Virus record (IMG/VR): IMGVR_UViG_3300037493_001441
Coordinates: 1 to 54,219 of that record
DNA: 54,219 nucleotides
DNA from: a virus
Reading direction: 5' to 3' (one strand)
A program made the position numbers and the translations under genes. Shown here piece after piece: positions 47,748-54,219 of the stretch; position 1 is the stretch's first letter, and each line of letters starts with the position of its first letter. The notes beneath the pieces are model-generated. The model was not told the origin of the DNA and searched no databases. It saw only the letters and a program-made list of their open reading frames with translations.

Positions 47748-47917
47748 CCTACGCGCACATCAAGCTGTCCATGCACGTTTATGCCGACGCATGGGACAAC
47801 AAAGGCGAGTTGACTGTCGTGATGAATGGCCGAACTGTAACGCAAGAGCTAACTCGCGAACAGATTGCGGCAATCAAACAGATCATTGCTGATGAAGGTA
47901 TCGAGGTCCGAGCATGA
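47744..47917 (+). CDS. Small hypothetical protein
   Basis: 57 residues, with HIKLSMHVYADAW and TREQIAAIKQIIADEG. Part of the coupled ladder; ATGA at both ends. Confidence 0.6.
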   Translation: MTYAHIKLSMHVYADAWDNKGELTVVMNGRTVTQELTREQIAAIKQIIADEGIEVRA

Positions 47918-48105
47918 ACTGGCTACAGCAAATCGGTGCCGTGTTCAGGGCACCAACCGCCGAAGTTCTTGCAGTGCAGGAACTAGCAGACGCAAAACGA
48001 AGCCTGCTATCTGCACTAAGCGCGCAAGAGTATGCCAGCGCATTAGTTACATATAACACCGCCCGGGTTGCAAGGCTCGGTAAACACGTTAAGGATGTCG
48101 CATGA
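47914..48105 (+). CDS. Small hypothetical protein
   Basis: 63 residues, helical (VLAVQELADAKRSLLSALSA), then a basic end. ATGA-coupled on both sides. Such helical proteins are common in phage early operons. Confidence 0.65.
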   Translation: MNWLQQIGAVFRAPTAEVLAVQELADAKRSLLSALSAQEYASALVTYNTARVARLGKHVKDVA

Positions 48106-48209
48106 TACACGTTAACCTTTATCTGCGACATCTGTTTGATGTGATGTTGGCAACGGCAATCGCAGTCGGATTGGCTTGGTGGATTATCGAATGGGCTTGT
48201 CAAACATGA
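48102..48209 (+). CDS. Very small membrane protein
   Basis: 35 residues with one membrane segment (VMLATAIAVGLAWWIIEWA). ATGA-coupled on both sides. Confidence 0.6.
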   Translation: MIHVNLYLRHLFDVMLATAIAVGLAWWIIEWACQT

Positions 48210-48325
48210 AAGCACTACTACACCCAATCATTTTTTACCGCTATCTGAAGTTTCACAAGAGCGGAGACCGCCCGTTTATCACGGTGATAAATATGGCAAT
48301 CGACAGTACACGGTGGTTTGCATGA
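48206..48325 (+). CDS. Very small basic protein
   Basis: 39 residues (MKALLHPIIFYRYLKFHKSG then DRPFITVINMAIDSTRWFA). ATGA-coupled on both sides; role unknown. Confidence 0.5.
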   Translation: MKALLHPIIFYRYLKFHKSGDRPFITVINMAIDSTRWFA

Positions 48326-48528
48326 ACTACATCGACGGAATTGTGGACGCGCCGTTTGACACGGCAGAGAGTCAAGATGAGGCAGCAGCGCACCACGAAT
48401 ACTCGCTAAATGTGCTTTACCTAATCGGTAACGAGTACGGCGTGTCAGATAGCCATATGAAGCTGTTGTGTGGGTTGGCTTGCATCCGTTTTGCAGAACT
48501 TCAAAAGCACAAAGGAGAGACAGTATGA
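48322..48528 (+). CDS. Small hypothetical protein
   Basis: 68 residues from ATG 48322, acidic, with ESQDEAAAHHEYSLNVLYLIG. Its stop overlaps the ATPase start. Last of the small-gene ladder before the recombination module. Confidence 0.6.
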   Translation: MNYIDGIVDAPFDTAESQDEAAAHHEYSLNVLYLIGNEYGVSDSHMKLLCGLACIRFAELQKHKGETV

Positions 48529-49190
48529 GTATTGCTTGTATGGTGTTGGGGCAAAGCGGCACCGGCAAAACAACCAGCCTTCGCAATCTAAACCCAGCCG
48601 AAGTGCTGTTGATTCAGGCCGTGAAAAAGCCACTCCCGTTCCGCGCAAAGGGATGGGGACCATGCACCAAGGGAACCCCGGACGGGTCAACCATCGTCAC
48701 GGACAACGCGCAAACCATCGTGGGAGCAATGCAGCGTACCCACAAGCCAATCATCATCATTGATGACTTCCAGTACATCCTTGCTAACGAATTCATGCGC
48801 CGGGTGCTGGACAACGAAACCGGCAATGCAGCCTTTGCCAAGTACAACGAAATCGCCCGTAACGCCTGGGACATTCTGATGTGTGCCGGGAAGCTGGCAG
48901 ACAGTACCCGCGTCTACATCCTTGCCCATACCCAGCAGGACGAATCCGGCCATGTCAAGGCTAAGACGATTGGCAAATTGCTGGATGAAAAGATCACGAT
49001 TGAAGGTCTGTTGACCATCGTTATGCGTACCGCTGTCATCAATGGGCAGTACCTGTTCAGCACGCAAAACAACGGGCTAGACACGGTTAAGACACCTATG
49101 CAGATGTTTGATTCCGAGCATATCGAAAACGATCTTGCCAAGGTAGATCAGACCATTTGCGATTACTACCAGATTGGAGTTGTAGCGTGA
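48525..49190 (+). CDS. Sak4-like P-loop recombination ATPase
   Basis: 221 residues. Walker A GQSGTGKT (9-16), Walker B PIIIIDDFQY (75-84), RecA-like core and VYILAHTQQD sensor. This is the AAA_24/Sak4-type phage ATPase that pairs with a phage SSB to load strands for annealing. AAGGAG precedes ATG 48525. The pairing with SSB-like (49664) and Gp157-like (51176) genes supports the assignment. Confidence 0.8.
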   Translation: MSIACMVLGQSGTGKTTSLRNLNPAEVLLIQAVKKPLPFRAKGWGPCTKGTPDGSTIVTDNAQTIVGAMQRTHKPIIIIDDFQYILANEFMRRVLDNETGNAAFAKYNEIARNAWDILMCAGKLADSTRVYILAHTQQDESGHVKAKTIGKLLDEKITIEGLLTIVMRTAVINGQYLFSTQNNGLDTVKTPMQMFDSEHIENDLAKVDQTICDYYQIGVVA

Positions 49191-49645
49191 TTACATACAA
49201 CGATTTACGAGCGCATTTAGCGTTTGATCCTGAAACAGGATTATTTACGCTGCGTAACACAGCAAGAAGATGGAAAGCAGGAACTCAAGCTGGATGTATC
49301 AATGGGCAAGGCTACATACAAATCAGGATAGCTGGAAGGCTGTATTACGCCCATCGTTTGGCTTGGCTATACATGCACGGAACATGGCCTTCAGAAGTTA
49401 TTGATCACATAAACGGCATTAAGTCTGACAACCGTTTAAAGAATCTGCGCGATGTTTCAACGCAGAAAAACGCTCAAAACTTCACCAAGCCAAACGCAAA
49501 TAACTCAACTGGCTATTTAGGCGTTTCGATGCGAGGAAATAAGTTTCTAGCTTTTCGATCCGGTAAATATTTGGGGATGACAAATACACCCGAACAGGCG
49601 CACCTGCTGTATCAGGCTGCAAAACAACTCACTCAACCCGCTTAA
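49187..49645 (+). CDS. HNH homing endonuclease with AP2 DNA-binding domain, copy 2
   Basis: 152 residues from GTG 49187 (GTGA with the ATPase stop). HNH core YAHRLAWLYMHGTWPSEVIDHINGIKSDN and NRLKNLRDVS...NAQN, then AP2-like STGYLGVSM...FLAFRSGKYLGM. It separates the ATPase and SSB-like genes of one module, the typical landing site of a homing gene. Same family as 16016-16516. Confidence 0.85.
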   Translation: MITYNDLRAHLAFDPETGLFTLRNTARRWKAGTQAGCINGQGYIQIRIAGRLYYAHRLAWLYMHGTWPSEVIDHINGIKSDNRLKNLRDVSTQKNAQNFTKPNANNSTGYLGVSMRGNKFLAFRSGKYLGMTNTPEQAHLLYQAAKQLTQPA

Positions 49646-49663
49646 CTCAAAGGAAAAAGCACC

Positions 49664-50365
49664 ATGTATCAACTCGACGTAAACGAAGCCCGTAAAGCTG
49701 ACACGCAAGGAAACCAAATCAAAGAGATTGGCAAGTACATCGGCCAGATCACGCAGGCAGAGGACATTACCGCCAAGACCGGAACCAAAGGTATTGCCCT
49801 GAGCTTCACCAGCAATGCAGGCCAAAAGACCAAGGTCAGCATCTACACGATGAAGGCTGATGGATCGAAGATCGGAGGGTTCTCCATGCTCAATGCATTG
49901 ATGACCTGTTTGCAGCTTCGCTCCATTGCGCCAAAGGCCGGGACCGTCACCCGCTATGACTACGACACCAAGGCAGAAGTAAAGGAGCAAGGAAGTGTAT
50001 TCCCCGACCTATGCAAGCCTGTCGGTATCTTGCTGGAGACAGAGGACTTTGCAAAGAATGACTGCGGCACCGGAACCCGAATGGTTCTGCGTGGCGTGTT
50101 CCAGGCAAACACCGAACTGACGGCCAGCGAGATTCTGGACCGCAAGACAACGCCAGAAGCCTTGCCAAAGATTGTAGCTGCACTGCGCCACCACCCAATA
50201 AAAGCAGCACGGGCCATGCCTGAGCGTACACACGGCGGTGGACACATGCCGGATGACCAGTTCTTTGCTGACCCTGACGACTCTGAAATCCCATTTGCCA
50301 CTGCGTCAATGCACTACGACTTGACTACCAGCAAGCAACGCAAGCTGGCACGTTACGACTATTAA
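49664..50365 (+). CDS. Single-stranded DNA-binding-like protein
   Basis: 233 residues. An OB-fold-like N-terminal part: IGKYIGQITQAEDITAKTGTKGIALSFTSNAG then VSIYTMKADGSKIGGFSMLNALMTCL. The C-terminus is acidic (DDQFFADPDDSEIPF). This matches the DUF669-like SSB group found next to Sak4. AAGGA precedes ATG. An acidic tail ending in hydrophobic residues often contacts partners. Confidence 0.75.
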   Translation: MYQLDVNEARKADTQGNQIKEIGKYIGQITQAEDITAKTGTKGIALSFTSNAGQKTKVSIYTMKADGSKIGGFSMLNALMTCLQLRSIAPKAGTVTRYDYDTKAEVKEQGSVFPDLCKPVGILLETEDFAKNDCGTGTRMVLRGVFQANTELTASEILDRKTTPEALPKIVAALRHHPIKAARAMPERTHGGGHMPDDQFFADPDDSEIPFATASMHYDLTTSKQRKLARYDY

Positions 50366-50446
50366 TTTACGGGGAGGCAATCAAGTGTGATGTCCACTTG
50401 AGTCCTGCAAGACAGCCTCCCCCCCCCACCTATTTGAAGGCAAATT
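50366..50446 (+). promoter_or_regulatory. Strongly folded leader ahead of the alpha-CTD-like gene
   Basis: GGGGAGGC (50371-50378) pairs with GCCTCCCC (50415-50422). Inside, TCAAGTG (50381-50387) pairs with CACTTGA (50395-50401), and a weak GTC/GAC hairpin follows, giving a three-way-junction shape. Nine Cs follow at 50419-50427. There is no U-run, so this is not a plain terminator. It may be a cis-regulatory element. Confidence 0.6.
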
Positions 50447-50785
50447 ATGGAAATCACTTTTAGGCTCGAAAGTCTGTCAGAAGTCGGGCAATTACGCGAC
50501 TGGCTCAATGCACTAAACGCTGTGGATATGCGATCTAACGTACTCACAAACTCGCCAATTAGCGGGCTTTACCTGACTGTGCGATCTGAGAATTGCCTTG
50601 TTTCAGAAGGCATTAAAACCATTGGGCAACTGATTACGTGGAGTGGTGGCGCTTTGTACAAACTGCCAAATTTAGGAAGTAAATCACTGAATGAAATCAA
50701 GGATGCGCTCACTAGATTAGGTCTGACGCTGGCGTCAACTGAAAGCGCAACCTGCGAATACACACCAACTGAAAGCACATCATGA
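50447..50785 (+). CDS. Free-standing RNA polymerase alpha-C-terminal-domain-like protein
   Basis: 112 residues. Residues 41-95 align without gaps to E. coli RpoA 260-314 (offset 219). LYLTVRSENCL, TIGQL, LPNLGSKSLNEIKDAL and GLTL match ELTVRSANCL, YIGDL, TPNLGKKSLTEIKDVL and GLSL. DNA-contact residues R265, N268, G296, K298, S299 and E302 are kept as R46, N49, G77, K79, S80 and E83. The 261 determinant (D258, D259, E261) is S, G, Y and the 287 determinant (T285, E286, V287, E288) is S, G, G, A. The first 40 residues are unrelated. GAAGG precedes ATG. Confidence 0.85.
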   Translation: MEITFRLESLSEVGQLRDWLNALNAVDMRSNVLTNSPISGLYLTVRSENCLVSEGIKTIGQLITWSGGALYKLPNLGSKSLNEIKDALTRLGLTLASTESATCEYTPTESTS

Positions 50786-50997
50786 ACAAAAAATCATTTC
50801 ACGCACCAGAAGGCCATAAGCGCCTAACTATCAATTTGCGCGATGACTTGCATAAAAAATTGAAACTCGTTGCCGTAGAAACGGAATGCACGGCAACCGA
50901 TTTGATTCAACGATTCATTGAAGAAATGCTAAATCAATCGGTAGCTAGTTGGCTTGTCATAAAGAAGGATGGCATAAAGAAGGATGAAAAATCATGA
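50782..50997 (+). CDS. Ribbon-helix-helix DNA-binding protein
   Basis: 71 residues. KRLTINLRDDLHKKLKLVAVETECTATDLIQRFIEEML is a ribbon-helix-helix pattern (strand, then two helices), followed by a Lys-rich end. Coupled to the alpha-CTD-like gene by ATGA, so the two may act as a transcription-control pair. Confidence 0.75.
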   Translation: MNKKSFHAPEGHKRLTINLRDDLHKKLKLVAVETECTATDLIQRFIEEMLNQSVASWLVIKKDGIKKDEKS

Positions 50998-51179
50998 AAC
51001 TAGCAACGCTGAAATTCAATGGAAATAGCGGCGAGGGAAGCGTTGGATTGTCCACTGCTTTCCTTAAATCAGATTGGGTGGTTCAGGCTGATTCATTGCA
51101 GGACTGGATCGTGGACTTGCAAGACTTATACGCGCAATTATTAGAAACGCATCAACCTATTCGCAAGGAAAAAAAATGA
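50994..51179 (+). CDS. Small hypothetical protein
   Basis: 61 residues, with FLKSDWVVQADSLQDWIVDLQDLYAQLL. Coupled both sides by ATGA. No domain recognised. Confidence 0.65.
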   Translation: MKLATLKFNGNSGEGSVGLSTAFLKSDWVVQADSLQDWIVDLQDLYAQLLETHQPIRKEKK

Positions 51180-51673
51180 AGATTAGTTTATATTCCGCAG
51201 CCGCTGACATTCAGAACCGCATTGCTCTGTGCGTTGACGATGATGGAGTGATCGACACCGACAAGATGGATCTGATTGACTGCACTTTCAAAGACAAAGC
51301 AATCGCAACCGTCGCAGTCTACAAAGGCAAGGGACACACGATTGAAACGCTGGAAAGCTATCTGCTTGAGATTCAGACGCAGATTAAGCGTGAGAAAGCG
51401 AACCAGGCGCGATTGAAGGACTACTTGCAAGCCTGTATGTCAATCACTGGCACGATAAGCATCAAGAGCGATGACGGGCTATTGCAAGCCACGCTATCAG
51501 TCGGACGCGATGAGTCGGTGGAGATTGATGACGGCGCTAAGTTTCCGCCTGAGCTGTGCAACAAGCCCAAAGAACCAGATCCAAGCAAGACGCTTATCAA
51601 GGCTGCGATTCTGGCCGGTGAAGCGATTGCAGGGGCTCGGATCGTGCGCAAAGACCGCTTGCAGATCAAGTAA
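51176..51673 (+). CDS. Siphovirus Gp157-like protein
   Basis: 165 residues. A central coiled coil (TLESYLLEIQTQIKREKANQARLKDYLQACM) is followed by an end with SVEIDDGAKFPPEL, KTLIKAAILAGEAIAGARIV and LQIK. This is the Gp157 (PF05565) layout, a family found with Sak4/SSB recombination genes. Its biochemical role is not settled. Confidence 0.8.
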   Translation: MKISLYSAAADIQNRIALCVDDDGVIDTDKMDLIDCTFKDKAIATVAVYKGKGHTIETLESYLLEIQTQIKREKANQARLKDYLQACMSITGTISIKSDDGLLQATLSVGRDESVEIDDGAKFPPELCNKPKEPDPSKTLIKAAILAGEAIAGARIVRKDRLQIK

Positions 51674-51718
51674 CGAATTCCAACAACCCTTATTTGTACA
51701 AATAGAGAGATAGACAAA

Positions 51719-51835
51719 TTGAAAGCACAAGACCTGTTTCTAGGAGTCGTAGGACTACTGATCCTTGCGGTGTTTGGGTCGATCTACTGCGTCATTTCAT
51801 GGATATTTACAGGCGAGGCATTTCCAAATGACTGA
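51719..51835 (+). CDS. Very small membrane protein
   Basis: 38 residues from TTG 51719, one membrane segment (VVGLLILAVFGSIYCVI). AGAGAG lies upstream. It overlaps the next gene by 8 bases. Confidence 0.5.
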   Translation: MKAQDLFLGVVGLLILAVFGSIYCVISWIFTGEAFPND

Positions 51836-52040
51836 AGAATATGTGAAATGGAAGCGTGAAGCCGAGAGTGCAAAACATATCAAGCAACAGCTGGATGCCG
51901 ATCGGTATCGGTTCTTGCGCGATAACTTTGCTACAAAGTCTGCTAATAGCGTCGATGATTTCATCAAGTTGGAGCCGATGACGGGCGACTACTTTGATGC
52001 ACATATTGACATACTTATGAAGGAGTTTAGAAATGTGTAA
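51828..52040 (+). CDS. Small helical protein
   Basis: 70 residues, with EYVKWKREAESAKHIKQQLDADRYRFLRD, an acidic/basic helix commonly seen in phage early proteins. Overlaps both neighbours by 8 bases. Confidence 0.65.
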   Translation: MTEEYVKWKREAESAKHIKQQLDADRYRFLRDNFATKSANSVDDFIKLEPMTGDYFDAHIDILMKEFRNV

Positions 52041-52191
52041 CGGTATTTGTAATCAAGGCCGAAGTTGTGATTGCAACGAACCTTACTCCACGATCCAGCG
52101 TATCGCTGACGTGATCTTCAACTTCCTGACGGCCATCGGTGCCGTTGCATTCGCTGGCATCGTCGGGTACTTTTGGGCGAGGTTCTTATGA
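52033..52191 (+). CDS. Small membrane protein with Cys-rich N-terminus
   Basis: 52 residues. CNGICNQGRSCDC at the start, then one membrane segment (about 28-47, VIFNFLTAIGAVAFAGIVGY). Coupled on both sides. Role unknown. Confidence 0.6.
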   Translation: MCNGICNQGRSCDCNEPYSTIQRIADVIFNFLTAIGAVAFAGIVGYFWARFL

Positions 52192-52508
52192 AAACCAAAG
52201 TAAGCGAAGCGTCCGGCCCTGTGCTGGACTGGATGGTGGCGAAGGCGAACCAAACGGCAGGGTTGGTGAAGTCCGACCCGATGCTGGATTGTATGAGCTA
52301 CTTCACCCCATCAACCAACTGGTCACAAGGTGGCCCGATCTTGCAAAACCACATCAGTGAACTCATCGACTGTTCGGATGAAGGTTGGGAAGCCTGCTGC
52401 AACGGAACCTACGGGGCCACAGGGGATACCGCATTGATCGCAGTATGCAGAGCCTACGTTGCCTCCAAGCTGGGCGAGGAAGTCGAGGTGCCCGATGAAC
52501 TTATCTGA
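52188..52508 (+). CDS. NinX/DUF2591-like protein
   Basis: 106 residues: VSEASGPVLDWMVAKAN..., STNWSQGGPILQ and ALIAVCRAYVASKLGEEVEVPDEL. This matches the DUF2591 (NinX) family of phages. The function is not established. Confidence 0.85.
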   Translation: MKTKVSEASGPVLDWMVAKANQTAGLVKSDPMLDCMSYFTPSTNWSQGGPILQNHISELIDCSDEGWEACCNGTYGATGDTALIAVCRAYVASKLGEEVEVPDELI

Positions 52509-52797
52509 CCCAGAAATCTCAAGACAACTCGCTCTCGCTATTGGGTGGAGCCAAGCAGAAGTATTTTCAATGTTGGGGTGCCTTGTTCGCTTCGAAGAAA
52601 AAGATGCACAAGGTTGGATTTCATTCGACTACCGCTACTGGAGCGTCATCGGCCCGATAGCGGAGGCGTTTGATCTGTTCCCGTATCGCACACATGAACT
52701 CGAATGGACAACACACGTTGAAGACTACGAGACGTATAGCACCCCGCAGAAAGCCATCGCAATGGCAGTAATAGGAGCGAAGAAATGGACCTACTAA
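52495..52797 (+). CDS. Hypothetical phage protein
   Basis: 100 residues, with FDYRYWSVIGPIAEAFDLFPYR and a C-terminal PQKAIAMAVIGAKK. This is a common phage ORFan-like family often found beside NinX. ATG 52495 overlaps the NinX gene by 14 bases. Confidence 0.7.
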   Translation: MNLSDPEISRQLALAIGWSQAEVFSMLGCLVRFEEKDAQGWISFDYRYWSVIGPIAEAFDLFPYRTHELEWTTHVEDYETYSTPQKAIAMAVIGAKKWTY

Positions 52798-53198
52798 CTG
52801 ACGACGAAATCCGCGCTATCCAAGCACGGCACCCTACAGACAACAACCCGATGGACTTCGCCCGTGCCATCATCGCCGCCACTATCGACAAGCTGGCAGC
52901 GGGTGTGAGCGTGGAGCCTGTACACCACATCATGTCCGACGGTGTGGCAATCGGGTACTACTCGCTCGACCAACTCCAAACCGCAATCGCAGCAGCGCAT
53001 CTAGCAGGACGCAAATCAGTCCACGACTCTTGTGTTGATCTGTGGAAGGATGATTTTCTCGCAGCAGCACTGGAAGAAGCGGCGAAGGTTGTCGAAGCAG
53101 ACGCAGTGAAGAACCCGATCACTGCCTACCAACTGCAATACAACCTGTCGTTGCAACACACCGCGAAGGACATACGCGCACTAAAGGGGACACCATGA
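52785..53198 (+). CDS. Hypothetical phage protein
   Basis: 137 residues. It has MDFARAIIAATIDKLAAG and a C-terminal helix. GGAG precedes ATG 52785, which overlaps the previous stop by 13 bases. No domain recognised. Confidence 0.65.
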   Translation: MDLLTDDEIRAIQARHPTDNNPMDFARAIIAATIDKLAAGVSVEPVHHIMSDGVAIGYYSLDQLQTAIAAAHLAGRKSVHDSCVDLWKDDFLAAALEEAAKVVEADAVKNPITAYQLQYNLSLQHTAKDIRALKGTP

Positions 53199-53767
53199 CA
53201 CAACGAGGAAGCATCGCACTGGCGCGGAGCCTGTGCTATCAGATCGCCGGTGCAGCAGATGAGCGAGATGACTTGAGTGGCGCTGGCTACGGCAGTGTAG
53301 ACATCGCTGAGATATTGAGCGCGGAAGTCTTGAGACTGCAAGCAGCGCAAGCACAGGCGGCAGTGGAGCCAGCAGATCGTATTCCCGACGCCGGGGAAAC
53401 GATGCCAGTGGTGTACATCAGGCGTGACCAGTTGCAGAAGGCTCAAACACAAGCGTTGTTGTGTGAGGTTACTCCTGAGGCGCGGCAGGACAGAATTGCG
53501 ATCTACACATCACCACCGGACGCTCTGAAGTTTCGCCCGGATTGGAGTGGCGTTGAAGTGCTGGCAGAAGAACTGCGGGAAGCTCAGGAGGTTATGCGGC
53601 TGGCGCTGGAGGCTTTGCATAACTCGCTGCCAGTAGGCACAGACCCAGTGGCAATCTGCGCACGTCATGATGCGGCAATAGCGGCGCTTGAGGAGTTGGC
53701 GAGCCATTTAACTGACTCGATACGCGCATTGATCGACACAAATTTAACCACTGGAGAAATTAAATGA
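53195..53767 (+). CDS. Hypothetical helical phage protein
   Basis: 190 residues, Ala/Glu/Gln-rich helices (EVLRLQAAQAQAAVEP, VLAEELREAQEVMRLALEAL, IAALEELASHL), ATGA-coupled to both neighbours. It belongs to the phage hypothetical class with no known role. Confidence 0.65.
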   Translation: MTQRGSIALARSLCYQIAGAADERDDLSGAGYGSVDIAEILSAEVLRLQAAQAQAAVEPADRIPDAGETMPVVYIRRDQLQKAQTQALLCEVTPEARQDRIAIYTSPPDALKFRPDWSGVEVLAEELREAQEVMRLALEALHNSLPVGTDPVAICARHDAAIAALEELASHLTDSIRALIDTNLTTGEIK

Positions 53768-54135
53768 ACTTAGATGACCTGACTATCGGACAAGCAAAAG
53801 AACTAGCTATGCTTTTCACCCAAGCAGGCACTGCGCCTGCGACAAACCCTGTCCATCCGTTTGTCGGAAAGTACGTCATTGCACGTTGCTATTCCGCAGG
53901 TGTACATGCTGGTGAAGTCGTGATCGTAGACGGTGAAAACGTCATCCTCAAAGACTCCCGCCGCTTGTGGAGTTGGAAAGCAAAAGACGGGATAGCACTT
54001 TCCGGTGTCGCGCAGAACGGATTGCAGTCCGAAGGAAAAGTTGACACGCTAAATCCAGAGATTGCACTGACAGGGGTATGTGAGTTAATCCCATGCAGCG
54101 TGAAAGCGCGGGAGTCTATTGATGGCTTCAAATAA
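53764..54135 (+). CDS. DUF6948-like phage protein
   Basis: 123 residues. GKYVIARCYSAGVHAGEVVIVDGENVILKDSRRLWSWKAKDG and ALTGVCELIPC match the DUF6948 family of phage/mobile-element proteins, of unknown function. It precedes the Gly-X repeat gene, an order I recall in other phages. Its 3' part is also the start of the window. Confidence 0.8.
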   Translation: MNLDDLTIGQAKELAMLFTQAGTAPATNPVHPFVGKYVIARCYSAGVHAGEVVIVDGENVILKDSRRLWSWKAKDGIALSGVAQNGLQSEGKVDTLNPEIALTGVCELIPCSVKARESIDGFK

Positions 54136-54186
54136 AATTTTTACCGATGGCGATGGCTATGGCTATGGCGATGGCTCTGGCTATGG
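54061..54186. repeat. Terminal direct repeat, right copy
   Basis: Identical to 1-126. Beyond 54186 the sequence continues within the same repeat array but 108 bases ahead of the left copy (54171-54219 equals 219-267). Confidence 0.95.
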
Positions 54187-54219
54187 CGATGGCTCTGGCG
54201 ATGGTGCTGGCTATGGCGA
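54122..54219 (+). CDS. Gly-X repeat protein, 5' part (right copy, open at the end)
   Basis: Same start and first 17 or so codons as the gene at 62-328, then a 36-codon in-frame shortening. The reading frame stays open to the window end. It is the same locus seen twice, either as a real variant or an assembly effect in the tandem repeat. Confidence 0.85.
   Translation, partial: MASNKIFTDGDGYGYGDGSGYGDGSGDGAGYG

Overview
The window reads as one complete or near-complete genome of a tailed bacteriophage (Caudoviricetes) with a short, podovirus-like tail. It has a large terminase, a very large portal, a capsid/scaffold block, two gp4/SU10-like adaptors and a P22 gp10-like hub. Several long Ala/Gly/Gln-rich internal virion proteins stand in place of a tape measure and sheath. 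The first 126 bases are repeated at the end (1-126 and 54061-54186), so the sequence is an assembled circle or a terminally redundant molecule of about 54.1 kb. The seam falls inside a hypervariable tandem repeat. Gene style (moderate GC, AGGAG ribosome sites, NinB, Gp157, NinX/DUF2591, Ref and GH24 lysozyme relatives) suggests a Gram-negative host, perhaps a freshwater betaproteobacterium; the host is inference only. I see no integrase, no DNA polymerase and no RNA polymerase. I recognise no tRNA and no CRISPR array.

Layout. (1) Rightward early arm, 47.2 kb through the seam to 3.4 kb: a ladder of tiny genes coupled by ATGA overlaps, a recombination module (Sak4-like P-loop ATPase, SSB-like protein, Gp157-like protein) interrupted by an AP2-HNH endonuclease, a free-standing RNA polymerase alpha-C-terminal-domain-like protein behind a strongly folded leader, a ribbon-helix-helix protein, phage accessory proteins, the Gly-X dipeptide-repeat gene at the seam, NinB, an HslV-like Ntn hydrolase, and zinc-finger and coiled-coil proteins. 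(2) Leftward late arm, 38.0 down to 3.4 kb: terminase small and large, a putative ADP-ribosyltransferase-like ejected protein, portal, a block of head-associated structural proteins with two 461-residue paralogues, a GroES-like co-chaperonin, scaffold, decoration protein, capsid, adaptors, tail fibre, a homing endonuclease on the opposite strand, a lysis cassette (membrane proteins, lysozyme, nested spanins), the tail hub and the ejection proteins. (3) Leftward accessory genes at 38.1-39.7 kb (HTH regulator, J-domain protein). (4) A roughly 500-base non-coding structured region with divergent promoters at 39.8-40.4 kb. (5) A short rightward cassette at 40.4-41.3 kb ending in a Cro-like HTH protein. 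(6) Leftward replication and recombination genes at 46.7-41.2 kb (HTH, initiator-like protein carrying an HNH insertion, DnaB-type helicase, HNH, RusA, a second NinB, Ref-like nuclease).

How it may work together: the phage appears to bring its own chaperone adaptors (GroES-like, J-domain), a possible HslV-like peptidase, a possible ART effector and an alpha-CTD mimic, while relying on host polymerases. An 11-base TATAAT-containing motif recurs ahead of three late blocks and may mark late promoters.
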